Shown here piece by piece: positions 1-5,516 of a DNA stretch of 5,516 bases. Origin of the DNA: Ruminiclostridium sp. (GTDB lineage: Bacteria > Bacillota > Clostridia > DSM-8532). How positions within the stretch are numbered: the first letter of the stretch is position 1; every line of letters begins with the position of its first letter. Location: NCBI GenBank assembly GCA_003535195.1, contig DOHN01000028.1, forward strand, positions 46,131-51,646, given 5' to 3'. Position numbers and translations under genes: made by a program. Under the pieces are notes generated by a model. That model was not told where the DNA came from. It did not search any database and saw only the letters and a program-made list of their open reading frames with translations.

Positions 1-1
1 C

Positions 2-889
2 AGAGCAACCGGCACCGTGGTCAATCCCGTTTTGAATATGCAGGGAGAAGCCTTGTGGTGTGTGGTAATAGGGCTCCTGATCATTCTGTGGATCATAGTC
101 GGGACCAAAACTCTGGAGAAGCTCAATATTGTGGCCATGGGCTCTTTGTTTGTGCTTACCGTTGTCTTAAGTGCAGTAATTTTTAACGGCAGCGCCTCTG
201 CCGGGCATTCCGGCCTTTCAGATACCATGAGCTTTGGTATGGCTGTAGAGCTTTCAGTGGCTATGCCGCTTTCCTGGCTCCCCCTCATATCCGACTATAC
301 CAGAGCGGCCAGAAAGCCCCGGACCGCTACGGCAGTAAGCGTTATTGTCTACTTCCTGACCAGCTGCTGGATGTATCTCATCGGCTTGGGAGCGGCGGTT
401 TATACAGGTCAGTCCGATATTTCGAAGATCATGCTGCAGGCAGGCCTGGGTTTGGCAGCCGTCATTATTATTATTTTCTCAACGGTCACCACCACCTTCT
501 TAGATGCCTATTCAGCAGGCGTCAGCTTTGCCAGCATTCAAAAGAAAGCCGGTGAAAAACCGGTCGCCGCCATTGTCTGCGTCATCGGGACGCTGCTGGC
601 CATTTTTACGCCCATCGAGCAATTCGAGAATTTTCTGTACCTCATCGGCTCGGTATTCGCTCCCATGATATCCATCCTCTTTGTGGATTATTTCATTTTA
701 AAGAAGGACTGCTCCGGAAAGCCTGCCAATTTCCTGAATCTTTTGTTATGGCTGGCCGGTTTTGTCATCTACAGGCTGTTTATGTCCATCGATACAGTTT
801 TGGGCAGCACGCTTCCCGTCATGATAATTATTAGTATTTTAAGCATTCTAGTAAACGGAGGAAAGAAATATGTTCAAAGAAATTCTTAA
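2..889 (+). CDS. cytX: CytX-type hydroxymethylpyrimidine permease (NCS1 family), 5'-truncated by window edge
   Basis: This is the C-terminal 295 residues of an integral membrane permease of the NCS1 (nucleobase:cation symporter-1) family. The frame is open to base 2, so the GTG at 17 is an internal valine and the true start lies upstream; about 100 residues are missing if the protein has the usual length of about 400. Eight or nine hydrophobic segments are visible, near nt 50-110, 130-190, 235-290, 335-400, 430-500, 565-610, 620-690, 735-785 and 815-860. Two stretches are typical of the CytX branch: PLSWLPLISDYTR (266-304) and TTTFLDAYSAGVSF (488-529). CytX is a predicted importer of the thiamin pyrimidine precursor HMP, assigned in the family mainly by riboswitch and operon context. 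Position directly before thiM, thiE and thiD fits that role. Its last 20 bases overlap thiM. A related cytosine or purine permease is the alternative, made less likely by the neighbours. Confidence 0.88.
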   Translation, partial: RATGTVVNPVLNMQGEALWCVVIGLLIILWIIVGTKTLEKLNIVAMGSLFVLTVVLSAVIFNGSASAGHSGLSDTMSFGMAVELSVAMPLSWLPLISDYTRAARKPRTATAVSVIVYFLTSCWMYLIGLGAAVYTGQSDISKIMLQAGLGLAAVIIIIFSTVTTTFLDAYSAGVSFASIQKKAGEKPVAAIVCVIGTLLAIFTPIEQFENFLYLIGSVFAPMISILFVDYFILKKDCSGKPANFLNLLLWLAGFVIYRLFMSIDTVLGSTLPVMIIISILSILVNGGKKYVQRNS

Positions 890-1694
890 AAACGTCCAGG
901 AAAAAACTCCCCTGGTGCATTGCATTACCAATTATGTCACCGTTAACGATGTCGCCAATGTTCTGCTGGCCTGCGGCGGGTCTCCCATTATGGCTGACGA
1001 TATCAATGACGCCGAAGACATTACCTCCATCTGCAATGCTCTGGTCATCAATATCGGGACATTAAATGAAAGGACCATTGCAACCATGCTCAATACCGGG
1101 AAAAAGGCAAACGCCCTTTCCCATCCCGCTGTGCTTGACCCTGTGGGAGCAGGCGCTTCAGCCCTCCGCACCTCCGCCGCCTTTAAGCTTCTGGAAACGG
1201 TTAATTTTTCAGTGATCCGGGGCAATATCTCTGAAATCAAGACCATATCCCATGGCAGCGGCACAACAAAGGGCGTAGATGCCGATGTAAGCGACGCAAT
1301 AACTGAAAAAAATCTGGATGAAGCCATCTCCTTTGCAAAAAAATTAAGCGCCAGAACCGATTCAATTATTGTCATAACCGGCGCCATTGATATTGTGGCC
1401 GACGCCCAAAAGGCTTATATCGTCAGAAACGGCCATCCCCTCATGTCCAAGGTCTCCGGCACAGGGTGCATGCTCACAGCCATCATAGCCGCTTATTGCG
1501 CCGCAAACTCGGATAACATGCTGGAGGCGGCAGCTGCTGCAGTCTGCGTGATGGGGCTTTCAGGAGAAATGGCTTATGACAGGCTAATCAGAACCGACGG
1601 AGGTACCTCCTCCTATAGGATCTATATTATTGACGCCGTCGGTAAAATGAACGGAGAAGTTCTGGAAGGGGGTATGAAGGTTGAAAGTCGATAA
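870..1694 (+). CDS. thiM: Hydroxyethylthiazole kinase ThiM
   Basis: This cytoplasmic salvage enzyme phosphorylates 4-methyl-5-(2-hydroxyethyl)thiazole with ATP, giving the thiazole phosphate used by ThiE. The 274-residue length is normal for the family. Recognisable blocks in order are the N-terminal substrate region PLVHCITNYVTVNDVAN (residues 14-30) followed by GGSPIMADD (36-44), the HPAVLDPVGAGAS block (85-97), IRGNISEI (116-123), and the ribokinase-fold anion-hole motif SGTGC (196-200), whose Cys200 is at the place of the family's active-site cysteine. No key motif is missing. The ATG at 870 is preceded by a strong GGAGG (857-861) at 8-base spacing, and lies inside the end of cytX, so translation is probably coupled. 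The 3' end overlaps thiE by 14 bases. A minus-strand open frame inside it (932-1387) has no family features and is a coding shadow. Confidence 0.97.
   Translation: MFKEILKNVQEKTPLVHCITNYVTVNDVANVLLACGGSPIMADDINDAEDITSICNALVINIGTLNERTIATMLNTGKKANALSHPAVLDPVGAGASALRTSAAFKLLETVNFSVIRGNISEIKTISHGSGTTKGVDADVSDAITEKNLDEAISFAKKLSARTDSIIVITGAIDIVADAQKAYIVRNGHPLMSKVSGTGCMLTAIIAAYCAANSDNMLEAAAAAVCVMGLSGEMAYDRLIRTDGGTSSYRIYIIDAVGKMNGEVLEGGMKVESR
1664..1672 (+). promoter_or_regulatory. Ribosome binding site selecting the TTG start of thiE
   Basis: The purine run GGAAGGGGG lies inside the end of thiM and ends 8 bases before the TTG at 1681. The only in-frame ATG nearby (1702) has no Shine-Dalgarno-like sequence before it, so this site supports initiation at TTG. 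Confidence 0.6.
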
Positions 1695-2337
1695 ATCAGC
1701 AATGCTGCTCTACGCTGTAACCGACCGCATGTGGCTCGGAGAAAATTCTCTTGCCTGCCAGGTTGAAAAAGCCATTCAGGCCGGCGCTACTTTTATCCAG
1801 CTCCGTGAGAAAAATCTGGATTTTGACTCCTTTTTAGCGCTGGCCAGGGAGATCAAGGTCATTACAGACCGGTACAGGGTTCCCTACGTCATCAATGACA
1901 ATATCGACATCGCTCTTGCCTGTGATGCCGATGGTGTTCACGTGGGGCAGCATGACATGGCCGCTTGCGATGTCCGTACAAGAATCGGACGGGAGAAAAT
2001 TCTAGGCGTCTCGGTTCAGACAGCGGAACAGGCAGTCCTGGCCCAAAAAAGCGGAGCCGATTATCTTGGGGTGGGTTCTGTTTTTGCTACCTCCACCAAG
2101 CCTGATGCCGATTATGTGCCCTATGATACCCTTCAGGAAATTTGCGCGGCAGTGTCCATACCGGTGGTTGCCATTGGCGGCATTCATAAAGACAATGTAC
2201 TGTCTCTGTCAGGCAGCGGAGCTGATGGTATTGCGGTCGTTTCCGCAATTTTTGCCCAAAAGGATATCCCCGGTGCCGTCAGAGAGCTGCGCCGGCTTTC
2301 ATCTGAAATGGTAAATTCATCTTTGCGTGATGTATAA
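1681..2337 (+). CDS. thiE: Thiamin-phosphate synthase ThiE
   Basis: ThiE condenses HMP-PP with thiazole phosphate to form thiamin phosphate, releasing pyrophosphate; it is a soluble TIM-barrel enzyme. The 218-residue product has normal length and all family blocks: YAVTDR (11-16), IQLREK (39-44), INDNIDIALACDADGVHVGQHD (71-92), LGVSV (108-112), ADYLGVGSVFATSTKPDA (126-143), PVVAIGGI (161-168) and GADGIAVVSAIF (180-191). Asp73 and Asp92 are 19 residues apart, as are the two magnesium-binding aspartates of the Bacillus subtilis enzyme. TSTK (137-140) is the pyrophosphate-binding loop. I chose the TTG at 1681 because a purine-rich site precedes it at good spacing; an ATG start at 1702 would remove only seven residues ahead of the conserved region. 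The gene overlaps thiM by 14 bases, suggesting translational coupling. Smaller open frames inside it on either strand are shadows. Confidence 0.97.
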   Translation: MKVDKSAMLLYAVTDRMWLGENSLACQVEKAIQAGATFIQLREKNLDFDSFLALAREIKVITDRYRVPYVINDNIDIALACDADGVHVGQHDMAACDVRTRIGREKILGVSVQTAEQAVLAQKSGADYLGVGSVFATSTKPDADYVPYDTLQEICAAVSIPVVAIGGIHKDNVLSLSGSGADGIAVVSAIFAQKDIPGAVRELRRLSSEMVNSSLRDV

Positions 2338-2359
2338 TGGTTGTTAAATGATGAAAGAC

Positions 2360-2364
2360 GGTGA
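2360..2364 (+). promoter_or_regulatory. Ribosome binding site deciding the HAD gene start
   Basis: GGTGA, a match to the 3' part of the consensus AGGAGGTGA, ends 4 bases before the ATG at 2369. The two tandem upstream ATGs (2348, 2351) have no Shine-Dalgarno-like sequence before them. This favours 2369, though the match is short. Confidence 0.4.
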
Positions 2365-2368
2365 ATGC

Positions 2369-3013
2369 ATGAAGCTTAAAGGAGCCATATTTGACATGGA
2401 CGGAACCCTCATTGATTCCATGCCCGTATGGGACGGTATGGGAAGCGAGTTTTTAAGGCAAAAGGGCTGTATACCCGAAGCCGGCTTAGATGCCAAGATT
2501 GGTGAAATGAGTATGTCCCAGTCGGCAGAGTATTTTATTAAAAACTACCGGTTGGGTGAAAGCGTAGATGAGATCATTGATCAATTAAATAATCGGATCG
2601 CGTGGCACTATCGCGTTTCCATTCCTCTTAAGCCAGGAGTAGAGCGGTTTTTAGAAAGGCTCCGGAAAAGCAGGGTTAAAATGTGTGTAGCCACGGCAAC
2701 GGATATCAGCCTTGCCAGTCCCGCTTTAAAGCGGCTTGGAATCATTGATTATTTTGAGGACATCATCACCTGCAACCAATTGGGTATCGCAAAAGATGAT
2801 CCGGCGTTCTTTTTGGAAACCCTTAAGCGGATCGATACCCCCATTGCGGAAACAATGGTATTTGAAGATGCGCTATATGCCATTAAAAGCGCTAAAGCAG
2901 CCGGATTTACTGTTGCAGGCGTGTATGATTCCAGCATGGAGGCCGATTCAAAAAAAATTGCTTCTCTGGCCGACATTTATTTGAATTCTTACGATGAATG
3001 GGAGATGGAGTAA
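2369..3013 (+). CDS. HAD-superfamily hydrolase (subfamily IA, beta-phosphoglucomutase-like), probable phosphatase of the thiamin operon
   Basis: This is a soluble haloacid dehalogenase-fold phosphohydrolase of 214 residues. Motif I is FDMDGTLIDS (8-17), with nucleophile Asp9 and acid/base Asp11. A helical C1-type cap follows (about 18-85). Motif II is the VATAT strand end (107-111), the motif III lysine is probably Lys142 in GIAKDDP, and motif IV is VFEDA (164-168) with metal ligands Glu166 and Asp167. All catalytic motifs are present, so it should be active. I chose the ATG at 2369 because homologues usually begin just before the motif I strand and it has a GGTGA site. Starting at 2348 would add seven residues. 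Its position between thiE and thiD suggests a substrate in the pathway, for example thiamin phosphate, HMP-P or a damaged intermediate, but the sequence does not reveal which. A general sugar-phosphate phosphatase remains possible. Confidence 0.9.
   Translation: MKLKGAIFDMDGTLIDSMPVWDGMGSEFLRQKGCIPEAGLDAKIGEMSMSQSAEYFIKNYRLGESVDEIIDQLNNRIAWHYRVSIPLKPGVERFLERLRKSRVKMCVATATDISLASPALKRLGIIDYFEDIITCNQLGIAKDDPAFFLETLKRIDTPIAETMVFEDALYAIKSAKAAGFTVAGVYDSSMEADSKKIASLADIYLNSYDEWEME
3000..3004 (+). promoter_or_regulatory. Ribosome binding site for the TTG start of thiD
   Basis: GGGAG near the end of the HAD gene ends 9 bases before the TTG at 3014. A second GGAG (3007-3010) is only 3 bases from the start and is too close. 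The TTG immediately follows the HAD stop codon. Confidence 0.5.
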
Positions 3014-3793
3014 TTGAAGAAAATTTTGACGATCGCGGGCTCGGACTGCAGCGGCGGAGCCGGTATTCAGGCCGATATAAAAACAATAACCGCCCATAAG
3101 ATGTATGCGATGAGTGCCATTACCGCACTGACCGCCCAAAATACCACCGGCGTTTACGGTGTGCTGGAAGCCACCCCGGAATTTGTCGGGCAGCAGCTGG
3201 ACTGTATTTTTAGCGATATCAGACCCGATGCCGTAAAAATCGGCATGGTCTCTAACGCGAATATTATCGGAATCATTGCGGATAAGCTTTTGGAATACAA
3301 GGCAGAAAATATCGTTGTTGATCCTGTGATGGTTTCCACAAGCGGCAGCGAGCTTTTAAACGAGGACGCCGTCGAGACCCTTATATCCCGTTTGCTGCCC
3401 ATTGCCGCCGTCATCACGCCCAATATACCCGAGGCGGAGAGCTTGTGCGGATTTGCCATTAAAACAAAAGAAGACATGCTCCGAAGTGCAGAAAAAATCT
3501 CAGCGCAGGTAAAGCAAAGCGTCTTGATAAAGGGCGGGCATCTCGACAGCAGTGCAAACGACCTGCTGTTTACCGACGGAAAAGCCTATTGGTTTGAATC
3601 GCCCAGAGTGGATAATCCCAACACCCACGGAACGGGCTGCACCCTTTCCTCAGCAATAGCATGCAATCTGGCCGCGGGCTATTCCGTGGCAGAAAGCATT
3701 AAAAACGCCAAGGCATATATCACAGGCGCTTTGAAGGCAGGGCTTGACTTGGGCAAAGGCAGCGGGCCTTTGAACCATTGCTTTAATTTATAA
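3014..3793 (+). CDS. thiD: Hydroxymethylpyrimidine/phosphomethylpyrimidine kinase ThiD
   Basis: ThiD phosphorylates HMP to HMP-P and then to HMP-PP, the pyrimidine donor for ThiE. It is a ribokinase-fold cytoplasmic kinase. The 259 residues match the usual family length. Visible blocks are the start TIAGSDCSGGAGIQADIKT (6-24), TALTAQNT (37-44) with the HMP-contacting glutamine region, DAVKIGMVS (72-80), VVDPVMVSTSG (101-111), ITPNIPEAE (134-142), IKGGH (172-176) and HGTGCTLSSAIA (205-216). Cys209 stands at the catalytic anion-hole position. Translation starts at TTG 3014, directly after the preceding TAA; the conserved MKKILTIAGSD opening leaves no room for a later start. It is the last gene before the terminator at 3892. 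There is no sign of a fusion with thiE or tenA. Several short overlapping frames inside it are shadows. Confidence 0.97.
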   Translation: MKKILTIAGSDCSGGAGIQADIKTITAHKMYAMSAITALTAQNTTGVYGVLEATPEFVGQQLDCIFSDIRPDAVKIGMVSNANIIGIIADKLLEYKAENIVVDPVMVSTSGSELLNEDAVETLISRLLPIAAVITPNIPEAESLCGFAIKTKEDMLRSAEKISAQVKQSVLIKGGHLDSSANDLLFTDGKAYWFESPRVDNPNTHGTGCTLSSAIACNLAAGYSVAESIKNAKAYITGALKAGLDLGKGSGPLNHCFNL

Positions 3794-3891
3794 GAGGTAT
3801 TTAAGCTCTAAATCGTAATAACGTCGGAAAGCGGCAGAGTGCACAAAACATCACTCATGGCGCTTAATACGCACTGAGGATTCACAATTAG
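3794..3891 (+). other. Unassigned intergenic segment between thiD and its terminator
   Basis: About 98 bases with no credible start plus ribosome binding site, no tRNA-like fold and no protein family signature on either strand. A weak inverted repeat, AGTGC (3838-3842) with GCACT (3871-3875), is too short and widely spaced to support a structured RNA. It is most simply the 3' untranslated region of the thi operon. A minus-strand open frame (3851-4129) crosses it, the terminator and the next promoter, and has no supporting features. Confidence 0.4.
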
Positions 3892-3926
3892 GCCGGGGTC
3901 TTTTTCCAAAAAGGCTCCGGCTTTTT
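3892..3926 (+). terminator. Rho-independent terminator of the thi operon
   Basis: The left arm 3892-3905 (GCCGGGGTCTTTTT) pairs with 3908-3921 (AAAAAGGCTCCGGC) along 14 positions with two G-U wobbles. The CC between the arms implies that the top one or two A-U pairs open to make a usable loop. The stem is followed directly by TTTTT (3922-3926). The U tract is on the plus side only, so it ends transcription coming from thiD and does not serve the minus strand. Confidence 0.9.
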
Positions 3927-3930
3927 GACG

Positions 3931-3959
3931 TTGACCTTATGCCCCCAATCAAGTACACT
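3931..3959 (+). promoter_or_regulatory. Sigma-A-type promoter of the nuclease-helicase gene
   Basis: TTGACC (3931-3936, five of six to TTGACA) and TACACT (3954-3959, four of six to TATAAT) are separated by exactly 17 bases. Transcription would begin near 3965-3967, inside the LexA operator. It begins four bases after the thi terminator, so the downstream gene is likely an independent unit. Confidence 0.75.
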
Positions 3960-3965
3960 ATTAAT

Positions 3966-3977
3966 GAACATATGTTC
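3966..3977 (+). promoter_or_regulatory. LexA (DinR) SOS operator
   Basis: GAACATATGTTC is a perfect 12-base palindrome and matches the core of the Gram-positive LexA box, GAAC-N4-GTTC, including the ATAT centre common in Bacillus and Clostridium operators. It lies 6 bases after the -10 element, over the predicted transcription start, where a bound repressor would block transcription. The gene it precedes encodes a repair-type nuclease-helicase, which agrees with SOS control. Binding itself is inferred. Confidence 0.87.
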
Positions 3978-3980
3978 TTA

Positions 3981-3988
3981 AGAAGGTG
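3981..3988 (+). promoter_or_regulatory. Shine-Dalgarno sequence before the nuclease-helicase
   Basis: AGAAGGTG matches AGGAGGTG at seven of eight positions. The first ATG after it is at 4002, 13 bases away and a rather long spacing. That ATG is in a different frame from the helicase and reads ATG-AAA-TAG. In the helicase frame a TAA (3989-3991) follows the site directly, and the first near-cognate codons are ATC (3995) and ATA (4007). Confidence 0.55.
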
Positions 3989-3991
3989 TAA

Positions 3992-5516
3992 GCAATCGAT
4001 TATGAAATAGATTCCGCCCAAACTCAGCAGGAAAGCCTGCCCGGCTTCAAGGCCTCGGTGCGGGGACTGGTAGCCTTTTCGGTACAGAATGATGAAGCAT
4101 GGAGTTTTTCCTCTTATCGCCTCGCCCATGAAGGCTCTTTAGCTCATGCGCAGCTTCAAGCCATGAACAGGGAGGACGGCAATTATGAATCGGAGGTACC
4201 CCTCTCCCATTCCTTTGAAGCCAAGGGCTGCATCGTTGAGGTAAGCGGCCGGGCAGACGGCATCTGGCGTCTGGAGAATCAAATCATTGTGCAGGAAATC
4301 AAGACCTCCGCCACCCCATTATCGGAAATTCATGAGAATTTCAGCGAGGCCCACTGGGCCCAGGGAAAATGCTATGCCTGCATTCTGGCCGCCAACGAAG
4401 ATTTGCCCGAAGTAACCGTACGGCTGACCTACTACGACAAATCCCTCGATCAGCAGAAATCCTTTGACCGGACCTTCAGCTCAGAAAAGCTCCGGCGGTT
4501 TTTTAAAACCCTGTTATATCCCTATGCGGCCTGGCTCTTAAACCAGGAGAAATGGCGGGAAATCCGGGACCTCTCCATCGAAGCACTGGAGTTTCCGTAT
4601 CCCTCCTATCGAAAAGGCCAAAAGCTTCTGGCTTTCAATGCCTATAAATGCATAGAGGATGAAAGACGCCTTTTTGTTCAGGCTCCCACAGGAATCGGAA
4701 AAACCATGGGCGTTTTATATCCTGCTATAAAAGCTCTTGGTGGGGGAAAGCTGGACCGCCTGTTTTATGTCACCGCCAAAACGACCACCAGAGGAGTTGC
4801 CGAGAATGCATATAAGCTGCTGACAGAGCAGGGTCTCCGGTTGAAGGTCCTTACCTTGACCGCCAAGGACAAGCTTTGCCTGAATAATATCAAAGACTGC
4901 ACGCCGGAAAAATGCGAATTTATTAAGGGTTACCAGTTCCGGTCGAAAAGGGTGGTTAAAGCACTTCTTAAAGAACATGATTTCTTCTCACGGGATATCA
5001 TCAGCCAATCTGCTTTAAGGCAGGGTGTATGTCCTTTTGAACTCAGTCTTGATCTGGCCCTCAGCTGTGATCTCATTATCTGCGACTATAATTATGTCTT
5101 TGATCCCCGGGTCTATCTGCGGCGCTTTTTTCAGCAAAAAGGCCGGGAGGAATATCTTATTATGGTGGACGAGGCCCATAACCTGTTTGACCGTGCCAGG
5201 GGCATGTACTCAGCGGAAATAAGGGTCCGGGACCTGACTGAAATCTCAAAGGAAATCCGAACAGAGCTTCCTGTCATATACCGCTCTATCAGGGATATCA
5301 AAAAAACCATTTCGGCCTTTGAAAAGCAACTGACAGAGGAATTCCCCGAAGCCGGTGGAATTTCTTATCATGCGGTCAAAAACCCGCCTTTAGATCTGAA
5401 AAAGCCTTTGGAAACCTTCATCCTTGAAACCGAGAACTGGATCCTGTCCGACCGGGAGGAAAGACCCTATACCGACAAGCTGGTTACTTTTTTCTTTGAC
5501 CTGCTGCATTTTAAAA
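3992..5516 (+). CDS. LexA-controlled PD-(D/E)XK nuclease fused to a Rad3/XPD/DinG-type Fe-S DNA helicase; start unclear, 3' end beyond window
   Basis: The frame is open from just after a TAA (3989-3991) to the window end, giving 508 codons. The N-terminal part resembles RecB/Cas4-type nucleases: SVRGLVAF (4055-4078), GRADG with a candidate metal-binding Asp (4256-4258), EIK (4295-4303), and a QxxxY element, QGKCY (4361-4375). The helicase follows: Walker A APTGIGKT (4682-4705), four cysteines at 4877, 4898, 4913 and 5030 placed between Walker A and the DEAH box as in the XPD-type 4Fe-4S domain, CDYNYVFDP, then DEAH (5168-5179). The second RecA-like domain lies beyond the window. Such proteins act as 5'-3' helicases in DNA repair; the exact substrate here is unknown. 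There is no in-frame ATG before 4163, where the nuclease domain has already begun; GTG 4058 is a poor alternative because it cuts into SVRGLVAF. One extra A at 4005-4007 would give an ATG start at 4002 reading MKIDSAQTQQ in this frame. The gene may be frameshifted, or initiate unusually. Confidence 0.85.

Noticed and set aside
1..60. TPP riboswitch expected for a thiamin operon
   Set aside because: The window opens inside cytX coding sequence; no riboswitch sequence is present here and any would be upstream.
549..563. Small hairpin CCGGT-GAAAA-ACCGG within cytX
   Set aside because: It has a five-pair stem, no following U tract and lies in the middle of a membrane-protein coding region, so no terminator or regulatory role is supported.
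932..1387. 151-codon minus-strand open frame inside thiM
   Set aside because: It is antisense to a gene with complete family motifs, and its translation shows no recognisable domain; it reflects codon bias of thiM.
1599..1610. Perfect palindrome GGAGGTACCTCC inside thiM
   Set aside because: It encodes part of Asp-Gly-Gly-Thr-Ser-Ser in the thiM frame and has no promoter or gene start next to it; chance is the simplest reading.
3851..4129. 92-codon minus-strand open frame over the terminator, promoter and helicase start
   Set aside because: It runs through the terminator, promoter and LexA box and shows no family features.
4715..5222. Minus-strand (4715-4978) and plus-strand (5025-5222) short frames
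   Set aside because: Both lie within the helicase frame, which carries Walker A, cluster cysteines and DEAH across this interval.
1..5516. CRISPR array, insertion sequence, tRNA or prophage signs
   Set aside because: No spaced direct repeats, transposase motifs, terminal inverted repeats or tRNA-like sequences were seen. The Cas4-like nuclease motifs belong to the helicase fusion and not to a CRISPR locus.

Overview
The window looks like chromosomal DNA from a Gram-positive anaerobe of the Firmicutes, most likely Clostridia. The evidence is strong AGGAGG-type ribosome binding sites, two TTG starts among five genes, a LexA operator of the Bacillus/Clostridium type (GAAC-N4-GTTC), moderate base composition, and a nuclease-helicase of a kind best known from clostridia. 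No genus can be named from the sequence alone.

Layout. Positions 2-3793 hold five tightly packed plus-strand genes that form a thiamin salvage operon: the 3' part of a CytX-type hydroxymethylpyrimidine (HMP) permease, thiM, thiE, a HAD-superfamily phosphatase, and thiD. Junctions are overlaps of 20 and 14 bases, a gap of about 31 bases, and direct abutment. The operon promoter, and any TPP riboswitch controlling it, would lie upstream of base 1 and cannot be seen. After about 98 unassigned bases, a strong intrinsic terminator (3892-3926) closes the operon.

Immediately downstream a new unit begins: a sigma-A-type promoter (3931-3959), a perfect LexA/SOS operator over the expected transcription start (3966-3977), a Shine-Dalgarno sequence (3981-3988), and a long frame that runs off the window (3992-5516). 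That frame encodes an N-terminal PD-(D/E)XK (RecB/Cas4-like) nuclease domain fused to a Rad3/XPD/DinG-family iron-sulfur helicase. It has no standard start codon where one is expected. The best-placed ATG (4002) is out of frame by one base and meets a stop after two codons.

How the genes work together. CytX imports HMP. ThiD phosphorylates HMP to HMP-P and HMP-PP, ThiM phosphorylates the thiazole alcohol, and ThiE joins the two products into thiamin phosphate. The HAD enzyme is an unassigned phosphatase embedded in the pathway. No de novo genes (thiC, thiG, thiS, thiH) and no thiL are in view. The SOS-controlled nuclease-helicase is functionally separate and belongs to DNA repair.
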